Assembly (NCBI GenBank): GCA_031551695.1
Contig: JAVBNG010000016.1
Span: 106,064-170,063 of the forward strand
DNA length: 64,000 nucleotides
Origin: JAAYCI01 sp031551695
Lineage (GTDB): Bacteria; Bacillota; Clostridia; Oscillospirales; Ruminococcaceae
Reading direction: 5' to 3'
The notes under the pieces: model-generated
The model's database searches: none
What the model saw: only the letters and a program-made list of their open reading frames with translations
Told to the model about the DNA's origin: nothing
Position numbers and translations under genes: made by a program
Shown: piece after piece, positions 17,285 through 25,423 of the stretch
How the letters are laid out: each line of letters opens with the position of its first letter
How positions within the stretch are numbered: the stretch's first letter is position 1

Positions 17285-18796
17285 ATGACAAAAACCGTCC
17301 TGGCTTTTTTGGAAGCGCAAGCCGCGCAAAACGGCGGGCGCGTGCTGTTTGAGGAAGAAAACGCGTCCGTTACCTTTGCATCTGCGCGCGAGGGCGCCAT
17401 GCGGGTGGGGCAGGCGCTGTGCCCGCAGTTGCAGGTGGGCGAACCGATCGTCATTTTTTCGGAAAAAAGCGCCGTCACCCCCATTTTGTACTTCGGCGTG
17501 CTGTACGCCGGGTGCCATTACGTTCCGCTGGACGTGGAGATGCCCTTTGCGCGCTTAAAACAGATGCTGGACCTGGTGCGGCCGAAGCTGGTGCTGGCGG
17601 ACAAACCATACCCCGCGCTGCTGGAGGCCCTCGCCTACAGTGGCAGCGTGCTATTGTATGAGGACACCTGGAGCCAAACACCGAACGAGGCCCTGCTGGC
17701 AAAGCGGCAGGCCGCCGTGCTGGACACCGACCCCATGTGCGTCATTTTCACTTCCGGCTCTTCCGGCACGCCAAAGGGCATTTTGCTGCCTCACCGCGCC
17801 GTGCTGGACTATATCACCGTATTTGCCGAGACCTTTGGCCTTAACGAAACCAACATTTACGGCAACCAGGCGCCGCTGGACTATGTGGCCGCTTTGCGCG
17901 ACATCTACCTGCCGCTGTACACCGGCGCAAAAACTGTCCTCATCCCCAAAGGGCTTTTTTCCATGCCCCAGCGGCTGTTTGAATATGTAAACGTGAAGGG
18001 CGTCAACACCCTGTGCTGGGTGGCGTCGGCCCTTTCCCTTTGCAGCGAGATGGGCGTGTTCAGCGTGGCGGGCCTGCCGAAGGTGGAAAAGGTGTTTTTC
18101 ACCGGCAGCGTGATGCCCAGCCCCCAGCTGCGCACATGGCAGCAAAATTTGCCCGGCGCCTTGTTCGTGAACCACTACGGCCCAACGGAGATCACCGCCA
18201 GCTGCACCTATGCCGTGCTGGACCACGTGGTGGAGCCGGACGAGGCTCTTTCCATCGGCAGACCCTTTGACAACACGGAGATTTTGCTCATCACCGGGGA
18301 CGGCCGCCACGCCGCACCCGGTGAACGGGGCGAAATCTGCGTGCGGGGCAGCTGCCTTGCCCTCGGCTATTACAACAACCCGGAAAAAACCGCCGAGGCC
18401 TTTGTGCAAAACCCGCTGCAACCGTTGTACCCGGAAATCATCTACAAAACCGGCGACATCGGCAGCTTCAATCCGGACGGCACCCTCAATTTCCACGGCC
18501 GGCGCGACTTTCAGGTAAAGCATATGGGCCACCGCATCGAGCTTTCGGAAATTGAGGCCGAAGCGGCCGCCGTGGCGGGCGTGCAAAGCTGCGCCTGCCT
18601 GTACAGGCAGGAAAAGCAGCAGCTGTGGCTGTTTTACACCGGCCCCGCCACCTCGAAGGACATCGCCCTCCACCTGCGCGCCAATTTGCCCGCCTTCATG
18701 GTGCCGCGCAAATTTTCGCAGCTGCAGGCCATGCCCCTTTCCCCCAACGGCAAGTATGACCTGAACGCCCTGAAGGCGCTGATGGGAGCAGTATGA
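17285..18796 (+). CDS. Adenylation enzyme, DltA-like (amino acid:carrier protein ligase)
   Basis: 503 residues, the length of DltA. Adenylation core motifs are present in order: FTSGSSGTPKGILLP (A3, phosphate loop), NHYGPTEITASC (A5), YKTGDIG (A7), FHGRRDFQVKHMGHRIELSE (A8), and SPNGKYDLNAL with the catalytic Lys (A10). It should activate an amino or other acid with ATP and load it on the 74-residue carrier protein at 19670. In classical dlt systems the substrate is D-alanine; here that is likely but not shown by the sequence. Confidence 0.88.
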   Translation: MTKTVLAFLEAQAAQNGGRVLFEEENASVTFASAREGAMRVGQALCPQLQVGEPIVIFSEKSAVTPILYFGVLYAGCHYVPLDVEMPFARLKQMLDLVRPKLVLADKPYPALLEALAYSGSVLLYEDTWSQTPNEALLAKRQAAVLDTDPMCVIFTSGSSGTPKGILLPHRAVLDYITVFAETFGLNETNIYGNQAPLDYVAALRDIYLPLYTGAKTVLIPKGLFSMPQRLFEYVNVKGVNTLCWVASALSLCSEMGVFSVAGLPKVEKVFFTGSVMPSPQLRTWQQNLPGALFVNHYGPTEITASCTYAVLDHVVEPDEALSIGRPFDNTEILLITGDGRHAAPGERGEICVRGSCLALGYYNNPEKTAEAFVQNPLQPLYPEIIYKTGDIGSFNPDGTLNFHGRRDFQVKHMGHRIELSEIEAEAAAVAGVQSCACLYRQEKQQLWLFYTGPATSKDIALHLRANLPAFMVPRKFSQLQAMPLSPNGKYDLNALKALMGAV

Positions 18797-18817
18797 CACG
18801 AAAGTTTGAGGTTTTTT

Positions 18818-19660
18818 ATGAGAAGTGACCGAGCGCCCGTGCAAGGCCCAGCCCATTACAGGGAGTTGGTTGGCCAGGCAAAGGCTGATTTCGGCTCCCT
18901 TGCCACCAATTCCTTCCTGCTGCCTGATGTGGTGGCCGCAAAATGCCAAAGTGGCAACCTGCTGTTCCAACGCCTGCCGCACGCCCTTTTCTTTTTCGAA
19001 GACATGGGGAGATATTACCGGTTTTACTATTATAAAGAGCAAAACGCCGCCGCCGTTCCCCAGTCGGCCATGGCAAAACCGCTGATGGCCGAGGAGCCGA
19101 CGCGAAAGAAGGCCGGCGCCGCCGCACAGGACGCCTGGTACACGGGCCTCGGCTTCCGGCCGACTTTCACCACTTTGCGCATGCAGATGCCCGCGCGCGC
19201 CGGCACCGGCGCGCCCGCCCCAAACAGTTTTGTCGTCCAAACAGCCGGCGACGCCCATTTGCCCGCGTTGATGGACCTTTGGCTAAACGAGCCGCTTCTG
19301 GTGGATATCCTGATTCCGGATGAAGCAGGTGTTGCGCGGGAGATCAGCGCTGGGGAGATTTTGATAGCTGTAGACAGCGCCGGAGCGGTGCTCGGAGCTA
19401 TCCGGGCTGTGCTTGCCGGGAAAACCGGCGAAAGCAGCCGCCTTGCGGTGCACCCGTCGCACAGGGGCAGGGGCATCGGCCCTGCCCTGATGCGCGGCTA
19501 TATGGACACTGTTGAGGCCCGCGGCGCGGCGCGGCACGTGCTTTGGGTCATCGACACCAGCACCGGCGCCCAGCGCCTGCACGAAAAGCTGGGCTACCGG
19601 TTCGACGGCATCGTTTCACGGCAATACCTGCTGGGTGCGGCGCCCGGCAGCAAACAATAG
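18818..19660 (+). CDS. GNAT-family N-acetyltransferase with an extra N-terminal domain
   Basis: 280 residues from the ATG at 18818, behind GAGG; an upstream TTG is possible. The C-terminal half (about residues 140-275) has the acetyl-CoA loop RLAVHPSHRGRGIGPALM and the later GYRFDGIVSRQYL, both typical of GNAT enzymes. The first 130 residues have no motif I recognise. It sits between the adenylation and carrier genes, nine bases from the latter, so it is almost surely part of the same pathway. This gene is absent from classical dltXABCD operons. It may acylate an amino group of the activated residue or of the carrier cargo. Confidence 0.8.
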   Translation: MRSDRAPVQGPAHYRELVGQAKADFGSLATNSFLLPDVVAAKCQSGNLLFQRLPHALFFFEDMGRYYRFYYYKEQNAAAVPQSAMAKPLMAEEPTRKKAGAAAQDAWYTGLGFRPTFTTLRMQMPARAGTGAPAPNSFVVQTAGDAHLPALMDLWLNEPLLVDILIPDEAGVAREISAGEILIAVDSAGAVLGAIRAVLAGKTGESSRLAVHPSHRGRGIGPALMRGYMDTVEARGAARHVLWVIDTSTGAQRLHEKLGYRFDGIVSRQYLLGAAPGSKQ

Positions 19661-19669
19661 GAGGAACCC

Positions 19670-19894
19670 ATGGAAAAACTGATGGCCATTCTAAACGACA
19701 TCCGCCCGGACCTTGACTTTACCACCGAGACAAAGTTGATCGACGACGCCATCCTCGATTCCTTCGATATCATCTCCATCGTGTCGGAAATCAACGACCA
19801 GTTTGGCATTAGCATCAATGTGGCCGACCTGACGCCGGAACATTTCAACTCCGCAAACGCCATTTGGGCGCTTGTGCAGGAACAACAGGACTGA
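19670..19894 (+). CDS. Acyl/peptidyl carrier protein, DltC-like
   Basis: 74 residues, acidic, with the phosphopantetheine attachment Ser in ILDSFDIISIV. The length and DSFD motif are closer to DltC than to fatty-acid ACP, which usually has DSLD. It should hold the residue activated by the adenylation enzyme for transfer by the MBOAT protein. It is the last gene of the operon, followed by a terminator. The ribosome binding site AGGAGG lies just before the ATG. Confidence 0.9.
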   Translation: MEKLMAILNDIRPDLDFTTETKLIDDAILDSFDIISIVSEINDQFGISINVADLTPEHFNSANAIWALVQEQQD

Positions 19895-19908
19895 AAACCG
19901 CTCTGCAC

Positions 19909-19933
19909 CGCCCGCTAAAAGCGGGCGTTTTTT
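19909..19933 (+). terminator. Terminator of the dlt-like operon
   Basis: CGCCCGC (19909-19915), loop TAAAA, GCGGGCG (19921-19927), then six T. Confidence 0.92.
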
Positions 19934-20039
19934 GTGCAAATTTTCGCCTCAAAAGGCTTGTATCCGCACCCCGCCTGCCGCGCCGCACAGGCTTTTGCGG
20001 GAAAAGCAGCAATGCGGTAAAAAATTTTCATTCTTCCCC

Positions 20040-20067
20040 TTGACATTCCATAATAATGAGGTAAAAT
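20040..20067 (+). promoter_or_regulatory. Promoter of the hrcA-grpE-dnaK-dnaJ operon
   Basis: TTGACA (20040-20045), 16-base spacer, TAAAAT (20062-20067). The CIRCE operator starts four bases after the -10, so HrcA would block transcription initiation. Confidence 0.85.
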
Positions 20068-20071
20068 GGTA

Positions 20072-20098
20072 TTAGCACTCGAACCGCGCGAGTGCTAA
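20072..20098. promoter_or_regulatory. CIRCE operator
   Basis: TTAGCACTC-N9-GAGTGCTAA matches the CIRCE consensus exactly in both arms. It is the binding site of HrcA, encoded directly downstream. Confidence 0.98.
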
Positions 20099-20121
20099 CA
20101 AGACGAAAAGGGGATTCCGCC

Positions 20122-21150
20122 ATGGCCATTGACGACCGGAAGCAACGCATTTTAATGGCCATTGTATCCCTGTACGCGGCGGACGGCGAACCTGTTGGCT
20201 CGAACCTGCTGAGCCGGTACTTCGACATGGCGGTGTCGTCGGCCACGTTGCGCAACGAAATGGCCACCCTCACACGGCTGGGCCTGCTGGAACAGCCGCA
20301 CACTTCCGCCGGCCGAGTGCCAACACCAAAGGCATACCGCTTTTTTGTGGAAAACCTGCTGGAGGGCAAAAGCGAGCTTTCGGAAGAGGAGGCGGCCGAG
20401 ATAGACGCCGTGTTCCGCTCGCTGGACTATGACCCCGACAAGCTGGCCCAGGGCGCCGCAAAGGCTCTGGCGGACATGTTGGGCTACGGCGTGCTGGTGA
20501 CGACGCCCCACGCCGAAAACTCCCACGTGGTGCACTTTGAGGTGATTCAGGTGGGCCGCTATACGGCGGCCGTGCTGGCCGTTACGGCTGAAGGCGGCGG
20601 GCGCACGCGGGTTGCCAAGGTGGACTATGAGCTGACCGCCAAAGACATTGCCGCCATTGCCGCGGCGCTGAACAAAAATCTGCGCTTCGTGGCGGAGGCC
20701 GACGTGACCGGCGCCCTTATCCGCCAAATGGTGGACAGCCTGGGCGAAGCCGGCAGCAAAAACTGGCCCGTGTTCTCGGCAGCCCTCACCCTGCTTTCAG
20801 AGGCCGGCCGCCCGAACATTTATTTCGAAGGCCAGCAGTACCTGCTGAACTGGCCGGAGCTGGACGGCGGGCTGCACAGCCTGCTCAGCCTCGCGGCAGA
20901 CCGTGAGGGCGTGGAACGCCTTTTAACCCCGCGCGGCAGCGGCACCACCGTATTGTTCGGCGAAGAGATGGACGAGCCCATCCCGGGCCTGTGCCTTGTA
21001 AGCCGCCCTTACCGCGCGGCCGGCGGCCTTTCCGGCGCTATGGCCGTGGCGGGCCCCGAACGCATGAAATACCGCGACGTTATTTTGCGGCTCAATTACT
21101 TTTCCCTGCTTTTGGGCAAGGGACTGAGCCAAAGCGGCGCGGGGCTGTGA
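20122..21150 (+). CDS. hrcA: Heat-inducible transcription repressor HrcA
   Basis: 342 residues. The N-terminal winged helix holds SSATLRNEMATLTRLGLLEQPHTSAGRVPT, split here by context as the recognition part SSATLRNEMATL and the family signature HTSAGRVPT. The remainder is the GAF-like dimerisation region. It binds CIRCE and represses the chaperone operon. The ATG at 20122 is preferred: an upstream GTG lies inside the CIRCE arm. It is the first gene of the operon and so autoregulated. Confidence 0.97.
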   Translation: MAIDDRKQRILMAIVSLYAADGEPVGSNLLSRYFDMAVSSATLRNEMATLTRLGLLEQPHTSAGRVPTPKAYRFFVENLLEGKSELSEEEAAEIDAVFRSLDYDPDKLAQGAAKALADMLGYGVLVTTPHAENSHVVHFEVIQVGRYTAAVLAVTAEGGGRTRVAKVDYELTAKDIAAIAAALNKNLRFVAEADVTGALIRQMVDSLGEAGSKNWPVFSAALTLLSEAGRPNIYFEGQQYLLNWPELDGGLHSLLSLAADREGVERLLTPRGSGTTVLFGEEMDEPIPGLCLVSRPYRAAGGLSGAMAVAGPERMKYRDVILRLNYFSLLLGKGLSQSGAGL

Positions 21151-21195
21151 CAGAATACAGCTGCCAATATCGTATGAAATACAGGAGGTCTGGAC

Positions 21196-21765
21196 GTGAC
21201 CGCAAAAAAGAAACACATGGAAACCCCTGGCGATGAAAACGCCGCACCGGCGGAGGAACTTGCGCCGAACATGACCGAAGCGGCTGCCGGCGTGGCCCAG
21301 TTGGAAGCCCGCGTAGCCGCCGCCGAAGAAAAAACCAACAAGCTGGAACAGACGGAAAAGGACCTGAGCGACCGCCTTTTGCGCGTAATGGCCGAGTACG
21401 ATAACCACCGCAAGCGCAGCAAAACGGAGTTTGACACCGCCTTTAACAACGGCGTTTGCTTTTCGGCAAACCAATTGCTGCCTATCATCGACACGCTGGA
21501 GATGGCCGCAAACGCCGAAAGCACGGACGCGGAATACAAAAAGGGCGTGCTGATGACCCTGGCCAAATGCCGGGAGGTGTTTGAAAAGCTGGGCATCAAA
21601 GAAATTGCCGCCGAGGGCCACCCCTTTGACCCCGAAGTGCACAACGCCTGCATGCAGCAGCCGGCGGACGGCGCCGAAAGCGGCACCGTTACCGCCGTGG
21701 TGCAAAAGGGGTATATGCTGGGAGACAAAGTCATCCGCCACGCCATGGTGGCAGTGGCGCCCTAG
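21196..21765 (+). CDS. grpE: Nucleotide exchange factor GrpE
   Basis: 189 residues from a GTG at 21196 that follows AGGAGGT. A charged N-terminal tail leads to a long coiled coil (about residues 35-95; NKLEQTEKDLSDRLLRVMAEYDNHRKR) and the beta domain with HPFDPEVHNACMQ and GYMLGDKVIRHAMV. It releases ADP from DnaK. It lies 45 bp after hrcA. A structured repeat of about 160 bp separates it from dnaK. Confidence 0.96.
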   Translation: MTAKKKHMETPGDENAAPAEELAPNMTEAAAGVAQLEARVAAAEEKTNKLEQTEKDLSDRLLRVMAEYDNHRKRSKTEFDTAFNNGVCFSANQLLPIIDTLEMAANAESTDAEYKKGVLMTLAKCREVFEKLGIKEIAAEGHPFDPEVHNACMQQPADGAESGTVTAVVQKGYMLGDKVIRHAMVAVAP

Positions 21766-21773
21766 GGAAGGGC

Positions 21774-21937
21774 TTCGGATGCACCGGATGGGGTGCGTTG
21801 CTCGTAAAGATATCGGCCCCCAGGGGCGTCTCTCTTGCCCTGCGGGCAATTCACCTTCTCGGCCGGAAGCCAAGGCTCCTTGCATTTGGAGCAAGGCCCC
21901 GTCTAGATGTCCGTTGCGGAATGCAGCCACATCCGAA
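21774..21937 (+). repeat. Structured interspersed element, copy A (between grpE and dnaK)
   Basis: Outer arms TTCGGATG (21774-21781) and CATCCGAA (21930-21937) pair perfectly. Inside, GATATC (21809-21814) pairs with GATGTC (21906-21911) through one G-U, GCCCC-CA-GGGGC forms a hairpin (21816-21827), TTGCCC-TGC-GGGCAA another (21835-21849), and GCTCC/GGAGC a third (21875-21892). Positions 21805-21861 match copy C (53000-53056) at 56 of 57 bases, while the third hairpin differs in sequence but not in form. Its function is unknown. It lies in the operon leader of dnaK and would be transcribed. Confidence 0.85.
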
Positions 21938-22031
21938 TATACCGCAATCACAATATTTTACCTTAAAATTTCCTAACTATTCTAATTTTAAAATAAAATC
22001 TCGAGAATCCACTTCAAAGGAGCTAACATTT

Positions 22032-23870
22032 ATGAGCAAGATCGTAGGCATAGACCTCGGTACCACCAACAGCTGCATCGCCGTGATGGAAGGCGGCGAC
22101 GCGGTCATTATCCCCAACGCCGAAGGCGCGCGCACCACACCCAGTGTGGTGGGCTTTACCAAGGACGGCGAGCGCCTGGTTGGCCAGGTGGCAAAGCGCC
22201 AGGCCATCACAAACCCGGACCGCACCATCGCGTCCATCAAGCGCAAAATGGGCACCAGCGACAAAACCACCATCGACGGCAAAAACTACACCCCGCAGGA
22301 AATTTCGGCCATGATTCTTGGCAAGCTGAAGGCCGACGCCGAAAGCTACCTTGGTGAAAAAGTGACCGACACCGTCATCACCGTGCCCGCTTACTTCAGC
22401 GACAGCCAGCGCCAGGCCACGAAAGACGCCGGCGCTATCGCGGGCCTTACCGTGAAGCGCATCATCAACGAACCCACCGCCGCGGCCCTTGCCTACGGCA
22501 TGGACAAACAGGCCGACCAGAAGATCATGGTGTACGACCTTGGCGGCGGCACTTTCGACGTGTCCATCATCGAGATGGGCGACGGCGTGACGGAAGTGCT
22601 TTCCACCGCGGGCGACACCCGCCTTGGCGGCGACGATTTCGACGAGCGCGTCATCAACTGGCTTGCCGAAGAGTTCAAAAAGGAAAACGGCATTGACCTG
22701 CGCGACGACAAAATGGCCGCGCAGCGCCTGAAGGAAGCCGCCGAGAAAGCAAAGATCGAGTTGTCCGGCGTCACCTCCACCCAAATCAACCTGCCCTTTA
22801 TCACGGCGGACGCCGGTGGCCCGAAGCACCTGGACACCACCCTTACCCGCGCCAAGTTCAACGAGTTGACGGCGGACCTGGTGGAAAAAACCCTGGGCCC
22901 GGTGAAGCGCGCTTTGAGCGACGCGGGCCTGAAGCCCGGCGATTTGCAGCGCGTGCTGCTGGTGGGCGGCTCCACCCGCATCCCCGCCGTGCAAGACACG
23001 GTGAAGCAGTTCATGGGCATCGAACCCTCGAAGGACATCAACCCCGACGAGTGCGTGGCACTGGGCGCGGCCATCCAGGGCGGCGTTTTGGGCGGCGACG
23101 TGAAGGGCCTGCTGCTGCTGGACGTCACCCCGCTGTCTCTGGGTATTGAGACCATGGGCGGCGTGTGCACCAAGATCATCGAGCGCAACACCACCATCCC
23201 CACGAAGAAGAGCCAGATCTTCTCCACCGCCGCCGACAACCAGCCCAGCGTGGAAGTGAACGTTTTGCAGGGCGAGCGCGAGATGGCAAAGGACAACAAG
23301 AAGCTCGGCACCTTCCATCTGGACGGCATCCCCCCGGCCCCCCGCGGCGTGCCGCAAATTGAAGTGACCTTCGACATCGATGCCAACGGCATTGTGGCCG
23401 TGAGCGCCAAGGACCTTGGCACCGGCAAGGAGCAGAGCATCACCATCACGGCCTCCACCAACATGAGCAAGGACGACGTGGAAAAGGCCATCCGCGAGGC
23501 GGAGCAGTACGCCGAGGAAGACAAGAAGGCGAAGGACGCCATCGACACGCGCAACGCGGCCGACCAGATGGTGTACCAGACCGAAAAGACCACCGCCGAC
23601 TTTGGCGACAAGATCTCCGACGATGAAAAGGCCGACCTGAACACCAAGAAGGACGCCCTGAAATCGGCGCTGGAAGGCGACAACCTGGAGCACATCAAGT
23701 CGAAACAGGAAGACCTGCAAAAGGCGCTGTATGAAGTGAGCAGCAAGGTGTACCAGCAAACGGGCGAAGGCGCCCCGGAAGGCGCGGGCGCGCCCGGCGC
23801 GGAAGCCGGCGCAACGCCTGATGAAGACGTGATAGAGGCCGACTTCACCGATATCGACAGCGAGCAATAA
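22032..23870 (+). CDS. dnaK: Chaperone DnaK (Hsp70)
   Basis: 612 residues, full length. The ATPase signatures are present: IGIDLGTTNS-like VGIDLGTTNSCIAVMEGG, then VYDLGGGTFDVSI and VLLVGGSTRIPAVQ. The substrate-binding domain and lid follow, ending in a Gly/Ala/Glu-rich tail with EADFTDID. It has the gap in the nucleotide-binding domain usual for Gram-positive DnaK. The start ATG at 22032 follows AAAGGAGC. It works with GrpE and DnaJ from the same operon. A strong hairpin after the gene may reduce read-through into dnaJ. Confidence 0.98.
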   Translation: MSKIVGIDLGTTNSCIAVMEGGDAVIIPNAEGARTTPSVVGFTKDGERLVGQVAKRQAITNPDRTIASIKRKMGTSDKTTIDGKNYTPQEISAMILGKLKADAESYLGEKVTDTVITVPAYFSDSQRQATKDAGAIAGLTVKRIINEPTAAALAYGMDKQADQKIMVYDLGGGTFDVSIIEMGDGVTEVLSTAGDTRLGGDDFDERVINWLAEEFKKENGIDLRDDKMAAQRLKEAAEKAKIELSGVTSTQINLPFITADAGGPKHLDTTLTRAKFNELTADLVEKTLGPVKRALSDAGLKPGDLQRVLLVGGSTRIPAVQDTVKQFMGIEPSKDINPDECVALGAAIQGGVLGGDVKGLLLLDVTPLSLGIETMGGVCTKIIERNTTIPTKKSQIFSTAADNQPSVEVNVLQGEREMAKDNKKLGTFHLDGIPPAPRGVPQIEVTFDIDANGIVAVSAKDLGTGKEQSITITASTNMSKDDVEKAIREAEQYAEEDKKAKDAIDTRNAADQMVYQTEKTTADFGDKISDDEKADLNTKKDALKSALEGDNLEHIKSKQEDLQKALYEVSSKVYQQTGEGAPEGAGAPGAEAGATPDEDVIEADFTDIDSEQ

Positions 23871-23888
23871 ACCATACCTGTAAGCCTG

Positions 23889-23919
23889 GACAAAGGGCGC
23901 AATGCGCCCTTTGTCTTTG
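23889..23919 (+). terminator. Terminator-like hairpin between dnaK and dnaJ
   Basis: GACAAAGGGCGC (23889-23900) pairs perfectly with GCGCCCTTTGTC (23904-23915) across an AAT loop, followed by a short T-rich run. It probably sets the DnaK:DnaJ ratio. Confidence 0.75.
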
Positions 23920-23975
23920 GCATCTGATCCAGGCGCATGCGTGCGCCACACAGGCAAGCAGAGGAGTGAAGGCGA

Positions 23976-25178
23976 TTGGCCGAGAAACGGGACTATTATG
24001 AAGTCCTGGGCGTTGCGAAGGACGCCTCGGATGCCGATATCAAAAAGGCATACCACAAAAAAGCGAAAAAATACCACCCGGACGTGAACCCCGGCAACGC
24101 CGAGGCGGAGGCCAAGTTCAAAGAGGCCAGTGAAGCCAACGAGGTTTTAAGCGACAAGGACAAGCGCAAACGGTACGACCAGTTTGGCCACGCGGGCGTG
24201 GACCCCAGCTACGGCGCGGGCGGCCCCGGCGGCGCGGGCGGCTTTGGCGGTTTTGGCGGCCAGGGCGGCGCGGGCTTCGGCGGTGTGGATTTTGGCGATA
24301 TATTCGAAACTTTCTTCGGCGGCGGCTTTGGCAGCGGCGGCGGCTTTGGCCAGCGTCAAACCAGCCCGAACGCTCCGAAGCGCGGCAGCGACATCCGTGT
24401 TTCCGTGGTGCTCACCTTTATGGAGGCGGTGCACGGCGTGTCGAAGATGATCAATATCACAAAGCAAGAAAGCTGCCCCGAATGCGGCGGCAGCGGCGCG
24501 GAAAAAGGCACCACGCCCGAGACTTGCTCCGAGTGCCACGGCACCGGCAGCGTCACCACGTCCAAGCGCACGGCCTTTGGTATGATGCAGGAAAACCGCC
24601 CCTGCCCCAAATGCGGCGGCAAGGGGAAAATTGTCCACACACCGTGTAAAAAATGCCACGGCGCGGGCCGCGTGGGCGTGCCGAAAAAAATCGAACTGAA
24701 AATACCGGCCGGCGTGAACGACGACCAGAACCTGATTCAGCGGGGCCTGGGCGACGCCGGCGCCAACGGCGGTCCGGCGGGCGATTTGATCATCATCATC
24801 ACTGTGCGGCCGGACCCCATGTTCGAACGGGACAATTACGACGTGTATGTGAACGTGCCCATCACCTACAGCCAGGCGGTGCTGGGGGCGAAAATGGTGG
24901 TGCCCACCATCGACGGCAAGGTGGAGTACACCGTGCCCGAGGGCACCCAAAGCGGCAAAATTTTCCGCCTGAAAAACCGCGGCATCCCCTATGTGAACGG
25001 CCGCGGCAAGGGCGACCAGTACGTGCGCGTCACCATCGACATCCCGAAGAAGCTGACGAAGGCCCAGCGCGACGCGCTGAGCAAATTCGAAAGCTCGCTA
25101 AAGGAAGACAACTACGAAAGCCGCAAATCGTTTTTGAAAAACATGAAGGAGCGGTTTGGCGGGACGGAGAAGAGCTAG
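23976..25178 (+). CDS. dnaJ: Chaperone DnaJ (Hsp40)
   Basis: 400 residues from a TTG at 23976 after GAGGAGTGAAGG. The J domain has the HPD triad (KYHPDVNPGN), a long Gly/Phe-rich region follows (about residues 75-130), then four zinc-finger repeats CPECGGSG, CSECHGTG, CPKCGGKG and CKKCHGAG, then the C-terminal substrate-binding domain. It stimulates DnaK ATPase and delivers substrates. It is the last gene of the heat-shock operon, closed by a terminator. Confidence 0.97.
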   Translation: MAEKRDYYEVLGVAKDASDADIKKAYHKKAKKYHPDVNPGNAEAEAKFKEASEANEVLSDKDKRKRYDQFGHAGVDPSYGAGGPGGAGGFGGFGGQGGAGFGGVDFGDIFETFFGGGFGSGGGFGQRQTSPNAPKRGSDIRVSVVLTFMEAVHGVSKMINITKQESCPECGGSGAEKGTTPETCSECHGTGSVTTSKRTAFGMMQENRPCPKCGGKGKIVHTPCKKCHGAGRVGVPKKIELKIPAGVNDDQNLIQRGLGDAGANGGPAGDLIIIITVRPDPMFERDNYDVYVNVPITYSQAVLGAKMVVPTIDGKVEYTVPEGTQSGKIFRLKNRGIPYVNGRGKGDQYVRVTIDIPKKLTKAQRDALSKFESSLKEDNYESRKSFLKNMKERFGGTEKS

Positions 25179-25210
25179 GCTTGCCACGCGTATAATCGCA
25201 GATAAATGAG

Positions 25211-25239
25211 GCCGCAAAGCGAAACGCTTTGCGGCTTTT
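25211..25239 (+). terminator. Terminator after dnaJ
   Basis: GCCGCAAAGCG (25211-25221), AAA loop, CGCTTTGCGGC (25225-25235), then TTTT. Confidence 0.9.
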
Positions 25240-25260
25240 GGTTTGTTAGAGAAAGCACGA

Positions 25261-25386
25261 GCGCACAGTGTCCGGTGGCGCATAAGCTTATCGTCAGCCG
25301 CAAGCCGAATCGCGGACAACGTCTCGTCGTTGTATGCGAGGCGGCGCGGAAGGTAGATGAGCGTTGCGCCACCGGACACTGTGCGC
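25261..25386 (+). repeat. Structured interspersed element, copy B, with 22-bp perfect terminal inverted repeats
   Basis: Positions 25261-25282 and 25365-25386 are perfect 22-bp inverted repeats. Inside, GCTTATC (25286-25292) pairs with GATGAGC (25356-25362) via one G-U. TCGC/GCGA plus ACAACG/CGTTGT form a hairpin (25310-25339). It shares CATAAG-N3-ATCG, GCCGCAAGCC and CGGAAGGTAGAT with copy C, so it belongs to the same family, but it lacks the GGCCCCCAGGGG and TTGCCC hairpins. It lies between the dnaJ terminator and the convergent helicase gene. Confidence 0.82.
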
Positions 25387-25423
25387 GGGTTAACCTTTTT
25401 TGATTGGCCTGTCCGGCCACAGG

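Noticed and set aside
22023..24077. Very long open frame on the minus strand opposite dnaK
   Set aside because: Its protein is low-complexity (His/Val/Gly/Ala-rich) and is the mirror of a highly conserved gene; long antisense frames are common in G+C-rich DNA.
25261..25386. Simple transcription terminator for the helicase gene
   Set aside because: The arms lie more than 80 bases apart with internal conserved words shared with copies A and C, and no T-run follows; a normal terminator already follows dnaJ.
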